Part shown: in pieces, positions 1 to 8,772 of the stretch
Position numbering within the stretch: position 1 is the stretch's first letter
How the letters are laid out: each line of letters begins with the position of its first letter
From: Methylotenera_A sp046594915
Lineage (GTDB): Bacteria > Pseudomonadota > Gammaproteobacteria > Burkholderiales > Methylophilaceae
Direction of reading: 5' to 3'
Assembly: GCA_046594915.1 (NCBI GenBank)
Contig: JBKJRC010000001.1
Location: 1 to 32,533, forward strand
DNA: 32,533 nt
The notes under the pieces: model-generated
Databases searched by the model: none
What the model saw: the letters and a program-made list of their open reading frames with translations, nothing else
What the model was told of the DNA's origin: nothing
Made by a program: the position numbers and the translations under genes

Positions 1-110
1 ACGTCAATCACATGATCAAAATGATTGCGAATTCTAACAAGCTTGCTTTGCACATACTCACGCATGGCAGGTGTAATTTCTAAGTGATGCCCAGTTAATT
101 GTAAATTCAT
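1..110 (-). CDS. hpf: Ribosome hibernation promoting factor, N-terminal part (runs off the window)
   Basis: Only the first 36-37 codons are in the window; the gene continues past position 1. The N-terminus begins MNLQLTGHHLEITPAMREYV, the typical start of HPF/RaiA-family proteins, which bind the 30S subunit in stationary phase and promote 100S dimers or inactive 70S ribosomes. The start at 108-110 is preceded by a good Shine-Dalgarno (AAGGAG, about 6 nt away). It lies 155 bp downstream of rpoN on the same strand, the conserved rpoN-hpf order of proteobacteria, so the family call is firm even though the ribosome-binding C-terminal half is not visible. Confidence 0.88.
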   Translation of the reverse strand, partial: MNLQLTGHHLEITPAMREYVQSKLVRIRNHFDHVID

Positions 111-265
111 GACTTGCTCCTTATTGAAATTGTTCAACAATATTTAGCCTGCCAATAAGTAGCCAACTAAACTTATCGAACAATTTAAGTGTACACCTTT
201 GGTGTTTTTTTGCGAGGTGGTTTGGGCAGATTGTGTAGATATTTTGTAATATTTTGTAAAAACAG

Positions 266-1834
266 TTATAACGATTTGCGCAAATTGGCTGGCGGAATGT
301 TCAATGATTCGCGGTATTTAGCGATAGTGCGGCGCGCGACAATGATGCCCTGCTTGGCCAACACATCGGTAATTTGATTATCAGACATTGGTTTTTTTGG
401 CGTTTCCTCCGCCACCAGTTGTTTAATTAGCGCGCGGATTGCAGTAGCAGAAGCCGAACCGCCAGCATCGGTTGCCACATGGCTGCCAAAAAAGTATTTC
501 AGCTCAAAAACACCGCGCGGAGTGAGCATATACTTATGCGTAGTCACGCGCGAAATGGTCGATTCATGCAATTCTAGCTCTTCTGCAATCTCACGCAACA
601 CCAGTGGACGCATGGCAATTTCGCCATGTTCAAAAAAGTTGCGTTGGCGATCCACAATGGCTTGACTAACGCGCAAGATGGTGGAAAAACGCTGCTGGAT
701 ATTTTTAATCATCCATTTCGCCTCTTGCATTTGCGTTTGCAGATATTGATTCGAATTTTCGCGGTTACGCTTCAAAATATCCGCATACAGTTGGTTAATA
801 CGCAATTTAGGAATTACGCCATCATTCAATGTGGCAATCCAAATACCTTTCACTTTTCTCACCAGCACTTCATGCTGGATAAAATGATCGCGACTAAGCT
901 GCGCGAAATCGCTGCCTGGGCGGGGATTTTGCTGTTTGATTAACGTTTGCGCGCCTTTTAACGCAACATCATCGCAACTGAGCAGTTTACGTAATTTGGC
1001 AAAATCCTTATTCGCCAAAACAGCCAAATGATGCTGCACAATCAATTTTGCACAGCCTAAAAATTCAGTCTCTTTTGGCAACGCATTTAATTGCAGTAGC
1101 AAACATTCCTGCAAATTCACCGCGCCCATGCCGGCTGGGTCTAAATGCTGAATCAGTTTAAGTGCCGTTTCCAGTTCCAGCAGTTCAATTTCAAGTTCTG
1201 GCGGCAAGAGTTCTGCCATTTCGGCTAACGATTGTTCTAAATAGCCATCGTCATTAATGCTATCAATCAACAACATCACCAAAGTTTGGTCGCGTTCTGA
1301 TAGCGGCATTAATTTTAATTGGCTTAATAAATGCTCTCTTAAGCTGATGGAAACAATTTCTTGCCGCGTGTAATCGCCGTCATCATCGTCACTATTGTTT
1401 TGGCGACCACCTTCATCCCAATTGCTCGCGCTACCGTATTCTTCATAACTTTCGTCAAAATCCGTGGCAGAAAAATCCTCTGCCGAAGCGGTACTTTCTT
1501 GTTGTGTGTCGGCAGATTCTTGCGTATTGGTAGTACTAACTTCTTGATAATCCAGGCTATTAAAAGCATCTGGCTCATCTACATCTGTCGCCTGTTTGCC
1601 ATCTGCATCTAATGAGTCATTATCATTGTTTTTTTGCAAAACACCGTCATTAAAATCTGTGTCTCCATCTCCATCTTCACCTTCCACCAATTCCAGCAGC
1701 GGATTTTCTTGCAAAATCGTGTCAAGTTCTTGATTTAATTCCAAGCTGGACAGTTGCAGCAAGCGAATTGATTGCTGTAACTGCGGCGTTAACGCTAAGT
1801 TTTGGGAAACTCTAAGTTGTAAATTTTGCTTCAT
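266..1834 (-). CDS. rpoN: RNA polymerase sigma-54 factor RpoN
   Basis: Encodes the alternative sigma factor that recognises -24/-12 promoters and needs AAA+ activators. The 522-aa length is slightly above the usual 480-500. Region I (residues 1-50) is Gln/Leu-rich as expected. Region II (about 51-155) is an unusually long run rich in Asp, Glu, Ser and Gln. The core-binding part follows, then a helix-turn-helix near 405-440 (LREIAEELELHESTISRV), and the diagnostic RpoN box ARRTIAKYRE lies at about 500-509, reading ARRT rather than the common ARRTVAKYRE. It sits 21 bp downstream of lptB, as in many proteobacteria. A sigma-54-dependent regulator is encoded at 22773-24209, so a client is present in the same window. 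Confidence 0.97.
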   Translation of the reverse strand: MKQNLQLRVSQNLALTPQLQQSIRLLQLSSLELNQELDTILQENPLLELVEGEDGDGDTDFNDGVLQKNNDNDSLDADGKQATDVDEPDAFNSLDYQEVSTTNTQESADTQQESTASAEDFSATDFDESYEEYGSASNWDEGGRQNNSDDDDGDYTRQEIVSISLREHLLSQLKLMPLSERDQTLVMLLIDSINDDGYLEQSLAEMAELLPPELEIELLELETALKLIQHLDPAGMGAVNLQECLLLQLNALPKETEFLGCAKLIVQHHLAVLANKDFAKLRKLLSCDDVALKGAQTLIKQQNPRPGSDFAQLSRDHFIQHEVLVRKVKGIWIATLNDGVIPKLRINQLYADILKRNRENSNQYLQTQMQEAKWMIKNIQQRFSTILRVSQAIVDRQRNFFEHGEIAMRPLVLREIAEELELHESTISRVTTHKYMLTPRGVFELKYFFGSHVATDAGGSASATAIRALIKQLVAEETPKKPMSDNQITDVLAKQGIIVARRTIAKYRESLNIPPANLRKSL

Positions 1835-1855
1835 AGGCTTTTACTTAAAACATCA

Positions 1856-2578
1856 TTACAATCTAAAATCTTTGCCTAAATACACTTCGCGTACTGCTTC
1901 ATTGTTCACAATATCAGCAGGATGCCCAGAGGCGAACACAGTGCCGTCATTAACAATATAAGCGCGATCGCAAATACCTAACGTCTCGCGCACATTATGG
2001 TCTGTTATCAGGACGCCAATATTTTTGCTGCTTAAAAAGCGAATAATTTTCTGAATCTCCAACACTGCAATCGGGTCAATTCCCGCAAACGGCTCATCCA
2101 ACAACACAAAACTGGGGTTGGTTGCCAAACAACGCGCAATTTCGACGCGGCGGCGCTCGCCGCCAGATAAACTAATCGCCATGCTGTTACGAATATGCAC
2201 GATATGCAATTCCTGCAGTAGCGATTCTAACTGTGCGTGCTGTTCAGTTTCGGTTAAATCCTGCAGCTCTAAAATGGCGAGTATGTTTTCAGTGACAGTT
2301 AATTTACGAAAAATAGACGGCTCTTGCGGCAAGTAAGATAAACCCATGCGCGCGCGGCTGTGAATCGGCATGCGACTTAAGTCTTTGCCGTTAAGCAAAA
2401 TGCGGCCAGCATCTAGCATCACTAAACCCACAATCATGTAAAAGCTGGTGGTTTTGCCTGCGCCATTGGGGCCAAGCAAACCAACCACCTCGCCGCTGTT
2501 AATTTGCAACGAGATATCCTGCACAACCGTGCGTGATTTATAAGATTTACGTAGGTGTTCTACGGCGAGTTCGCTCAT
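1856..2578 (-). CDS. lptB: LPS export ABC transporter ATPase LptB
   Basis: Cytoplasmic ATPase of LptB2FG, which extracts LPS from the inner membrane and drives it along the LptC-LptA bridge. The 240-aa length matches the family. Visible motifs in order are Walker A GPNGAGKTT (about 36-44), the Q-loop LPQEPS (about 83-88), the ABC signature LSGGERRRVEIARCL (about 137-151), Walker B FVLLDEPFAGIDP, and the switch histidine in LITDHNV. The FAGIDP form of the D-loop region is typical of LptB. It lies between lptA (24 bp upstream) and rpoN (21 bp downstream). The membrane subunits LptF and LptG are not in the window. Confidence 0.96.
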   Translation of the reverse strand: MSELAVEHLRKSYKSRTVVQDISLQINSGEVVGLLGPNGAGKTTSFYMIVGLVMLDAGRILLNGKDLSRMPIHSRARMGLSYLPQEPSIFRKLTVTENILAILELQDLTETEQHAQLESLLQELHIVHIRNSMAISLSGGERRRVEIARCLATNPSFVLLDEPFAGIDPIAVLEIQKIIRFLSSKNIGVLITDHNVRETLGICDRAYIVNDGTVFASGHPADIVNNEAVREVYLGKDFRL

Positions 2579-2602
2579 TTTTTGATGTTTTTTAAGGGTT
2601 AA

Positions 2603-3277
2603 CTAATTAGACGGCACTGCAGTTTTATCAATAGAATTCAGCGTTTTATCCACTCTTGGCGGCGAAGTCGTACCTGTAGTTGCGCCACTGCTTGATTCAG
2701 GTTGCGCAGATGCAGGTTTAGCGGGAGAGCTGCTGGCAGGATTAGATGCCGGTTTATTTTTGGGCTGAATAATCGCTTTTACCCGTCCGCTGGATGCACC
2801 GCCGCTTTCCGATTTAGCACCACCAATCACTTCAGCATATTCAGCATTGGCGTCATAACTGATGTAATCTCCATACACGATATCTTCACCGCGTTTTACC
2901 CAGGCTTTAGTGTACAGCTGCACTTTATCCATGCGGCCATCGTATTCGATACGCAGTGCGCTGCCTTGCATGTATTCGTTCCTGCCTTCGCGTTTTTGTT
3001 TAAAAGTGGTGGGATTACCGGTTGACGTGCTGTGCTGAAAACCTTCTTTGTCTTCGCGCACAATCAATTTATCGGCACGGATAATCAATGTGCCCTGCGT
3101 TAAAATCACATTGCCCGTATACGTACTGGTTTTTTTTGCATCATTAACAGTTACCGTATCCGCTTCAAGTTCAATCGGTTTATCGCGGTCTGCCGATTCC
3201 GCCCATGCCTGCAAGCTAACGCACAAGCCCAAGCTCATCATTAACTTCAATATCCTATTTCGAATCAGGTTACTCAT
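2603..3277 (-). CDS. lptA: Periplasmic LPS transport protein LptA
   Basis: Forms the periplasmic beta-jellyroll bridge that passes LPS from LptC to LptD. A Sec signal peptide with a hydrophobic core (LMMSLGLCVSLQAWA) is followed by a probable cleavage before ESADRDKPIELEAD. The OstA-type repeat is clear: IELEADTVTVNDAKKTSTYTG then NVILTQGTLIIRADKLIV, the ThrTyr-Gly-Asn-Val and Gln-Gly pattern of LptA. The protein is longer than typical LptA (224 aa against about 170-185) because of a low-complexity Pro/Ala/Ser-rich tail from about residue 170. It is 12 bp downstream of lptC in the same operon. Confidence 0.93.
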   Translation of the reverse strand: MSNLIRNRILKLMMSLGLCVSLQAWAESADRDKPIELEADTVTVNDAKKTSTYTGNVILTQGTLIIRADKLIVREDKEGFQHSTSTGNPTTFKQKREGRNEYMQGSALRIEYDGRMDKVQLYTKAWVKRGEDIVYGDYISYDANAEYAEVIGGAKSESGGASSGRVKAIIQPKNKPASNPASSSPAKPASAQPESSSGATTGTTSPPRVDKTLNSIDKTAVPSN

Positions 3278-3289
3278 ATTTCTCCGCTA

Positions 3290-3997
3290 TTACTTTTTTG
3301 ATGGCTGGCGCAGCTGGGTTTTAGTCTTGGTTGTTTTTACTTTGACAGTTTGATTCACTGCTGTTTTTTTAGTCTGTATTTTACTGGTTTTTACAGGGTT
3401 AACGATGGCTTTCGTTTTAACGATTGGCGGGCGCTCATAATGTACTTTTACTCGATTCAGCAATTTCACAGTTTGATTTTTTTTATCGTAAATCATGCCC
3501 ACCGCAGTAATTACCGTTTTAGGCGCTTGCTTAATCGTCACTGGCGCGTTAGTTTTCACTAAATCTTGATTGGGCAAAATCAGTAATTTTTCGGTTAATA
3601 CCTGCATTTCGCCTTTACCTTCAAACGCTTGCCGCACCACTTTTACATTATCGACCAACTCCACTTCTTCGCCATTGCTGGAAACATAGCCGCGCAAACC
3701 TTCAATTTGCGTGTACGGTTTATTCAGCGTAAATTGCGTAAAACGCGGTCGCTGCAATACCGTGCTGTCATCATCAGGATAATGCAACATCTCGGTTGCT
3801 GACAGCACGTAGCGCAATTGCCCGGTAACATCGGTTTGTGTGGTGACAAAATTATGCATGGTGTAATCAGGGTCGTGTCGGTTGCTACCATCCAGTTTAG
3901 GGCCTTGCAATTCGACCGTTTCATTGATCCAGAACGTGAGTAATGCCAGCAATATGGCCAGCACAATCGGAAAGAATAAAGCAGAACGGCTTATCAT
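3290..3997 (-). CDS. lptC: LPS export protein LptC
   Basis: Bitopic inner-membrane protein that receives LPS from LptB2FG and hands it to LptA. The N-terminus has one membrane anchor (residues about 5-23, LFFPIVLAILLALLTFW) followed by a periplasmic LptC/YrbK domain with the family stretches PDYTMHNFVTTQTDVTGQLR and YVSSNGEEVELVDNVKVVR. At 235 aa it is longer than the usual 190. The extra is a Lys/Thr-rich basic tail from about residue 193 (VKTTKTKTQ, QPSKK) with no recognisable domain. Position between kdsC and lptA supports the call. Confidence 0.9.
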   Translation of the reverse strand: MISRSALFFPIVLAILLALLTFWINETVELQGPKLDGSNRHDPDYTMHNFVTTQTDVTGQLRYVLSATEMLHYPDDDSTVLQRPRFTQFTLNKPYTQIEGLRGYVSSNGEEVELVDNVKVVRQAFEGKGEMQVLTEKLLILPNQDLVKTNAPVTIKQAPKTVITAVGMIYDKKNQTVKLLNRVKVHYERPPIVKTKAIVNPVKTSKIQTKKTAVNQTVKVKTTKTKTQLRQPSKK

Positions 3998-4036
3998 ACT
4001 GTTTTAATTTTTGCCTGCTTTAATTTTTTGTCACAT

Positions 4037-4588
4037 TCATTCAGCAAAAAACGGTGCCATTTGTGCACTTAACGTATTTTGCGCCTGCATAATCAGCTCA
4101 CATAATTCGCGTACTGCGCCATGCCCGCCTTGTTTTTGCGTGATGTAATGCGCGCGCTTTTTAACAGATTCTGGCGCCGCAGGCACAGTTACCGCTAAGC
4201 CGCAACGCAGCATAGGCGGCATATCCACCACGTCGTCACCCATAAACGCCACACAATCGGCAGCAATATTAAGCTTGGTAATTAAATCGTTAAATGCGAT
4301 TAATTTATCGTCTACGCCTTGATAAAAATGCGCAACGCCTGTGCTTTCAGAGCGCTGTTTTACCACGTTTGATGTGCGGCCAGTAATAATCGCCATTTGC
4401 ACACCGCTATTTTTAAGCAGCTTCATGCCTAAGCCATCTTGTGTGTTAAAAGTTTTATATTCCTGGCCATCGTCACCAATCGTTAACCCGCCATCGGTCA
4501 TCACACCATCCACATCAAAAATCACTAGCTTAATTTTTTTTGCACGATTGAGTATTTCTGCTGATACCGTCAAACTAAAATCGCCCAT
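4037..4588 (-). CDS. kdsC: 3-deoxy-D-manno-octulosonate 8-phosphate phosphatase KdsC
   Basis: HAD-superfamily phosphatase that removes phosphate from Kdo-8-P in the Kdo pathway of LPS synthesis. The catalytic DxD is in VIFDVDGVMTDGG (about residues 23-35). Other family motifs are NTQDGLGMK, the Thr of motif II in AIITGRTS, and the acidic motif GDDVVDMP. The small capless 183-aa size fits the C0 KDO8P phosphatase subfamily. The start codon overlaps the kdsD stop (TAATG), indicating translational coupling with the preceding Kdo-pathway enzyme. Confidence 0.95.
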   Translation of the reverse strand: MGDFSLTVSAEILNRAKKIKLVIFDVDGVMTDGGLTIGDDGQEYKTFNTQDGLGMKLLKNSGVQMAIITGRTSNVVKQRSESTGVAHFYQGVDDKLIAFNDLITKLNIAADCVAFMGDDVVDMPPMLRCGLAVTVPAAPESVKKRAHYITQKQGGHGAVRELCELIMQAQNTLSAQMAPFFAE

Positions 4589-5622
4589 TACACTACTTTC
4601 GCTTTTAATAAATCGTGCATATTAAACGCACCCACCAATTTGCCGTCGTCATCGGTCACTAGCAGTCCATTAATCTTTTTATTTTCCATCAACTCAACCG
4701 CTTCCACTGCCAGTTGATTCGCATTAATGGTATTCGGGCTACTATGCATCACATGGCTGATTTTGGCGCTATTGGCATGAATGCCGTTGGCAAATGCGCG
4801 GCGCAAATCACCATCGGTAAATACGCCAATCGGCTCAAAATTATCGTTAACCACTGCGGTTAAACCTAATCCTTTTTTGGTCATTTCAATTAATGCACTT
4901 GATAACAAAACATCAGCAGACACGCTGGGAATGGCTGCATCTACGCGCATCACATCTTTAACGCGCGTAAGCAATTTACGGCCAATACTGCCGCCAGGAT
5001 GCGAGCGCGCAAAATCTTCTGCGGTGAAATCGCGTAAATTGAGCACGCAGACAGCCAACGCATCGCCCAACGCCAAAGCCGCGGTGGTGCTGGCAGTCGG
5101 CGACAAGCCCAGCGGGCATGCCTCTTGTGCCACTTCTGCGCTTAAATGTATGTCTGATTCTTTTGCTAATGTTGAGTTAGGTGCGCCTGTAATGCTGATG
5201 ACGTTGGCACCCAAGCGTTTAATGGTAGGCAAAATATTCAGCAGCTCATCACTCTCGCCCGAATTAGAAAGCGCAATCACCACATCGCCATCGGTAATCA
5301 TGCCAAGGTCGCCATGACTGGCTTCGGCAGGATGCATAAAAAAAGCAGGAGTGCCTGTGCTGGCCAACGTTGCTGCAATTTTGCCGCCGATATGGCCAGA
5401 TTTACCCATTCCGCTTACCACAACGCGGCCTTTGCACTGTAAAATAAGCTGTACGGCCGCTTCAAAATTACCATCTAAGCGATTAGCCAAAGCCGTAATT
5501 TCATGCGCTTCTATGGTTAATACCTGGCGCGCTAATTGTAAAGTAGATGAAACATCCACCTGCGAGGATGGATGCTGCAAGTTTGCATGCGCACGGTCTG
5601 ATTGCAAAAGTGTAGGTGACAT
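4588..5622 (-). CDS. kdsD: D-arabinose 5-phosphate isomerase KdsD
   Basis: Interconverts ribulose 5-phosphate and arabinose 5-phosphate, the first committed input to Kdo. An N-terminal SIS sugar-isomerase domain (about 45-185) contains SGMGKSGHIGGKIAATLAST and the ALSNSGESDE phosphosugar-binding loop. It is followed by PLGLSPTASTTA and two CBS domains (about 215-275 and 285-340). The 344-aa length is close to the E. coli-type enzyme apart from a slightly extended N-terminus. It is the first gene of the minus-strand LPS operon and overlaps kdsC by one base. Confidence 0.95.
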   Translation of the reverse strand: MSPTLLQSDRAHANLQHPSSQVDVSSTLQLARQVLTIEAHEITALANRLDGNFEAAVQLILQCKGRVVVSGMGKSGHIGGKIAATLASTGTPAFFMHPAEASHGDLGMITDGDVVIALSNSGESDELLNILPTIKRLGANVISITGAPNSTLAKESDIHLSAEVAQEACPLGLSPTASTTAALALGDALAVCVLNLRDFTAEDFARSHPGGSIGRKLLTRVKDVMRVDAAIPSVSADVLLSSALIEMTKKGLGLTAVVNDNFEPIGVFTDGDLRRAFANGIHANSAKISHVMHSSPNTINANQLAVEAVELMENKKINGLLVTDDDGKLVGAFNMHDLLKAKVV

Positions 5623-5688
5623 AATTAACAGTTAGTATAAGAGGGAAAGCAGGACTAATAAAGTAAAATACTGCTGTTTTTTAGTAAA

Positions 5689-5717
5689 ATTATAAAAGTA
5701 GGCACAATTTTTGCCTA
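5689..5717 (-). promoter_or_regulatory. Candidate sigma-70 promoter of the kdsD-lpt-rpoN operon
   Basis: Reading the minus strand, a perfect -10 TATAAT (5689-5694) lies 17 nt from a weaker -35 TAGGCA (5712-5717; 4 of 6 consensus bases), about 65 bp upstream of the kdsD start. Inference from sequence only. Confidence 0.45.
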
Positions 5718-5781
5718 AAGCATGCAAAATAGAGATGTCCGATTCACTTAACTTAAAAATTGCAACTCAAATTAAATTAAC

Positions 5782-7758
5782 ATGTTCGATTCCTTAACTA
5801 GCGTTTTACTCTTGTTAACCAGCTCGGTGCTGGCGGTCGCGTTTTTTCGTGCCTTGCGTTTGCCAGCCATGCTAGCGTATTTTTTTGTGGGCGTTTTATT
5901 TGGGCCTTATGCGTTAAATTTATTGCCTAGTACTGAAAGTGGCCGCCATGTAGCCGAGTTTGGCATTGTGTTCTTAATGTTCAGCATCGGCTTAGAATTT
6001 AGCCTGTCAAAACTGTATTCCATGCGCAAAACGCTATTTGGATTAGGTGGCGCGCAGGTGTTGATTACGCTGGGCGTAGCCATGTTGGTTGGTTGGTTGT
6101 CAGGTTTAAGCCTGGTTACGGCCTTCGTGATTGGCGCTGCGTTAACCATGTCATCTACGGCAATTGTGTCCAAAATCTTAATGGAACGAGTCGATTTAAA
6201 CTCGCGCCACGGCCGCTTAAGTATTGGTATTTTACTGTTTCAAGATTTAGCGGTTATCCCCATTTTAGTCCTGATCCCCGCATTAGGTGCGCATTCTGAC
6301 AACATGGGCACCTTGCTCAGCTTATCTTTGCTTAAAACAGTTATCTTGTTGTTTATATTATTTAAATTCGGCAAAGGCATTGTCAACACCTGGTTTAGTG
6401 TGGTGGCAAAACAGCGCTCGCGCGAACTGTTTGTGATGAACGTATTAATGGTGACTTTATTGCTTGCAACCGTCACCAAAATTGCCGGCTTATCCTATGC
6501 GTTAGGTGCTTTTATTGCTGGCATGCTAATTTCAGAAACGCGCTATCGTTATCAAGTGGAATCAGACATTGCATCTTTTCGCGATATATTGCTTGGTCTG
6601 TTTTTTATCAGTGTCGGTATGCTGCTAGATTTTGCGCAACTGTCCAATCATATCGGCCTAGTATTGATGCTGCTGGTTGGCTTTGTAGTATTTAAAGCAA
6701 TCGTTATTGCTGCCTTAAGTCGTTTATTTGGCTTTGAAACTGGGGTTGGGATTCGAACTGGCATGGTTTTGGCGCAAGCAGGTGAGTTTAGTTTCGTGAT
6801 TTTAGCGTTAGGCTTAGAGCAAAAGCTCATTGGTGGCGAGGAGCTGCAAGTGGTATTAGCCGCCTCACTTTTATCCATGGTGGCTGCGCCGTTTATTATT
6901 CAATACAACGGTCGTATTGCACGCAAATTGGTAAAAAGTTATACGCGTAATAGCAGTCAGGTGGTGGATGAAATCGATAGCATCGCCAAAAATTTAAAAG
7001 ACCATGTCATTATCTGCGGGTATGGTCGCAGCGGCCAATATTTAGGTCGATTTTTAAAAGAAGAGAATATCCCATTTATTGCATTGGATATCGACCCAAC
7101 GCGTGTACATGACGCAGCCGCGGCGGGCCAGCATGTAATGTATGGCGATGCAGGTCGCCGCATTGTATTAGAAGCGGCGGGTGGTGCGCGCGCCAAGGCC
7201 TTAATTGTCAGTTACTCTGACATGCGGGCTTCGATGAAAGTGCTGCACGTTGCGCAAGAAGGTTATCCCAATTTGCCTGTGATTGTGCGCACTTATGATG
7301 ATGCTGACATAGACACGTTTAGAGCCGCAGGCGCCACTGAAGTGGTGCCTGAAGTATTAGAAGGCAGCTTGATGCTGGCCTCGCATGCGTTGGTGCTACT
7401 GGGAATCCCCTTAAATCGTGTAGTAAAACGCATTCGGCTATTTCGCGAAGAACGCTACAAAATGTTTCAAGGCTATTTCCATGGCTTAACCGATGCTGAA
7501 ACTGAAACTACTGAAACGCATCAAATTAGATTACATTCGGCCGAAATTACACGGCAGGCGCACGTTATTGGTATGCAGCTTGATCAAATCGATTTTGCTG
7601 GTTTTAATGTTGAGCTACAACATATACGCCGCCCGAATATGCTAGAAGATATTGTGCCGCGTCCCGATATTACGATTGATGAAGGCGATATTTTAGTATT
7701 ACTAGGCAGCCCAGCCAATTTAAGCAGTGTCGAAAAATTCTTGTTGACAGGTCGTTAA
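5782..7758 (+). CDS. Kef-type K+/H+ antiporter with RCK domains (CPA2 family)
   Basis: A monovalent cation:proton antiporter of the KefB/KefC/YbaL group. Residues 1-380 form the Na_H_exchanger domain, with about 12 hydrophobic segments and the signature LLFQDLAVIP at about 151-160. A TrkA-N/RCK domain follows from about 407, with the nucleotide-binding loop GYGRSGQYLG (413-422) and the acidic end of its second strand in IALDID. A TrkA-C-like domain (about 590-656, ending DILVLLGSP) closes the protein. The length of 658 aa is close to YbaL-type proteins. The likely role is K+ efflux or pH homeostasis in the inner membrane. Whether it is gated by glutathione like true KefC cannot be read here, so no symbol is given. 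Confidence 0.9.
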   Translation: MFDSLTSVLLLLTSSVLAVAFFRALRLPAMLAYFFVGVLFGPYALNLLPSTESGRHVAEFGIVFLMFSIGLEFSLSKLYSMRKTLFGLGGAQVLITLGVAMLVGWLSGLSLVTAFVIGAALTMSSTAIVSKILMERVDLNSRHGRLSIGILLFQDLAVIPILVLIPALGAHSDNMGTLLSLSLLKTVILLFILFKFGKGIVNTWFSVVAKQRSRELFVMNVLMVTLLLATVTKIAGLSYALGAFIAGMLISETRYRYQVESDIASFRDILLGLFFISVGMLLDFAQLSNHIGLVLMLLVGFVVFKAIVIAALSRLFGFETGVGIRTGMVLAQAGEFSFVILALGLEQKLIGGEELQVVLAASLLSMVAAPFIIQYNGRIARKLVKSYTRNSSQVVDEIDSIAKNLKDHVIICGYGRSGQYLGRFLKEENIPFIALDIDPTRVHDAAAAGQHVMYGDAGRRIVLEAAGGARAKALIVSYSDMRASMKVLHVAQEGYPNLPVIVRTYDDADIDTFRAAGATEVVPEVLEGSLMLASHALVLLGIPLNRVVKRIRLFREERYKMFQGYFHGLTDAETETTETHQIRLHSAEITRQAHVIGMQLDQIDFAGFNVELQHIRRPNMLEDIVPRPDITIDEGDILVLLGSPANLSSVEKFLLTGR

Positions 7759-8772
7759 TTGGCGGTGGCTAAAAAAGTGGTGGTAGTAGGCGGCGGCATT
7801 GTCGGCTGCTTAACCGCGCTCGAATTAATCAAGCGTGGCTGCCAAGTGACGTTGGTAGAGCGCAATGTGGTTGCGAGCCAAACTTCTGGTGAATCTTCTT
7901 GGGCCGGTGCAGGTATTTTATTTCCTCTGCTGCCGTGGATGTATAAAGATGAGGTCAATCGGCTAGCCATTGCGGGCGCGACAATGTACCCGCAATTATG
8001 TGAGCACTTACTCACAAAAACAGGTATTGACCCAGAGTTAATCACATGTGGCATGCAAATTTTAGCGCCTTTGCAGACAAACACTGCCATTGATTGGTGT
8101 CATAAAAATGCTATTTGTGTGCAAACAAATGCGCAAGGGCTTTTTTTACCCTCCGTTGCGCAAGTGCGCCCACCTCAGTTGCTTAAGGCGTTACGTTTAG
8201 CTTTAATACAAAGTGGGGTTCAATTATTAGAGCGCACAGAATTAATGCCGCTAAAACAAATCAGCCAACTCAATATTTGGCAAACGACAAGCGGTGCGTA
8301 TTTAGAAGCTGATCAATTTGTGGTGACATCCGGTGCCTGGAGTTTTGAACTATTAAAAAATACCGCGCAAAATCTCAACATTAAACCCATGCGCGGCCAA
8401 ATTTTGCTGTATCAACAAACGGGCGAAAAGTTAGCGCATATTGTTTATGCCGATGGTTTTTACCTTGTGCCAAGAAAAGACGGCTTATTGTTAGCTGGCA
8501 GCACGCTAGAAGATGTTGGTTTTGATAAAAACACCACTGAAGACGTAAAATTGGTCTTACAAACAAAAGCCGAAAGTATTCTTCCCGGCCTAAAAAATTC
8601 GCCCCTACTTAAGCATTGGAGCGGGTTGCGGCCTGGAGCTCCAGAAAATTTACCCACCATTACCACGCATCCAACTATTCAAAATTTGTACTTGAATACT
8701 GGCCATTTTCGTTACGGCTTAACGATGGCACCCGCAAGTGCCAAACAAATTGCCACCATAATGTGCGATTAA
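7759..8772 (+). CDS. thiO: ThiO-like FAD-dependent glycine oxidase / amino-acid oxidase
   Basis: A DAO-family flavoenzyme. In thiamine synthesis ThiO oxidises glycine to iminoacetate for thiazole formation. The N-terminal dinucleotide fold VVVVGGGIVGCLTALEL is clear. Further family features are SWAGAGILFP, the central VVTSGAWS, and the C-terminal HWSGLRPGAPENLPTI with the NTGHFRYGLTMAPASA flavin-contact segment. The reading frame begins with TTG immediately after the antiporter stop, or with GTG at 7765 two codons later; there is no ATG. The zero-gap junction implies translational coupling. Substrate specificity (glycine against another amino acid) is inferred from the family. No thiazole genes (thiG, thiS) are seen in the window. 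Confidence 0.78.
   Translation: MAVAKKVVVVGGGIVGCLTALELIKRGCQVTLVERNVVASQTSGESSWAGAGILFPLLPWMYKDEVNRLAIAGATMYPQLCEHLLTKTGIDPELITCGMQILAPLQTNTAIDWCHKNAICVQTNAQGLFLPSVAQVRPPQLLKALRLALIQSGVQLLERTELMPLKQISQLNIWQTTSGAYLEADQFVVTSGAWSFELLKNTAQNLNIKPMRGQILLYQQTGEKLAHIVYADGFYLVPRKDGLLLAGSTLEDVGFDKNTTEDVKLVLQTKAESILPGLKNSPLLKHWSGLRPGAPENLPTITTHPTIQNLYLNTGHFRYGLTMAPASAKQIATIMCD

Noticed and set aside
117..160. TTGGCAGG in the rpoN-hpf gap as a sigma-54 -24 box.
   Set aside because: The downstream TTG is about 3 nt too far and no GC occurs at the correct spacing from GG.
193..211. ACACC-TTT-GGTGT followed by a T run, resembling a plus-strand Rho-independent terminator.
   Set aside because: The stem is only 5 bp and there is no plus-strand gene upstream; on the minus strand, where hpf and rpoN are transcribed, the T run is on the wrong side.
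626..943. Plus-strand 105-aa frame opposite rpoN.
   Set aside because: Lies wholly within conserved sigma-54 coding sequence, with no family features.
4037..4065. TGGCACCG...TTTGCT on the minus strand before lptC as a sigma-54 promoter.
   Set aside because: GG to GC spacing is 11 instead of 10 nt and the bases encode the conserved end of KdsC.
4781..5317. Plus-strand 178-aa frame opposite kdsD.
   Set aside because: It is antisense to clear SIS/CBS coding sequence; Ser/Pro/Ala-rich composition is typical of a complementary-strand artefact.
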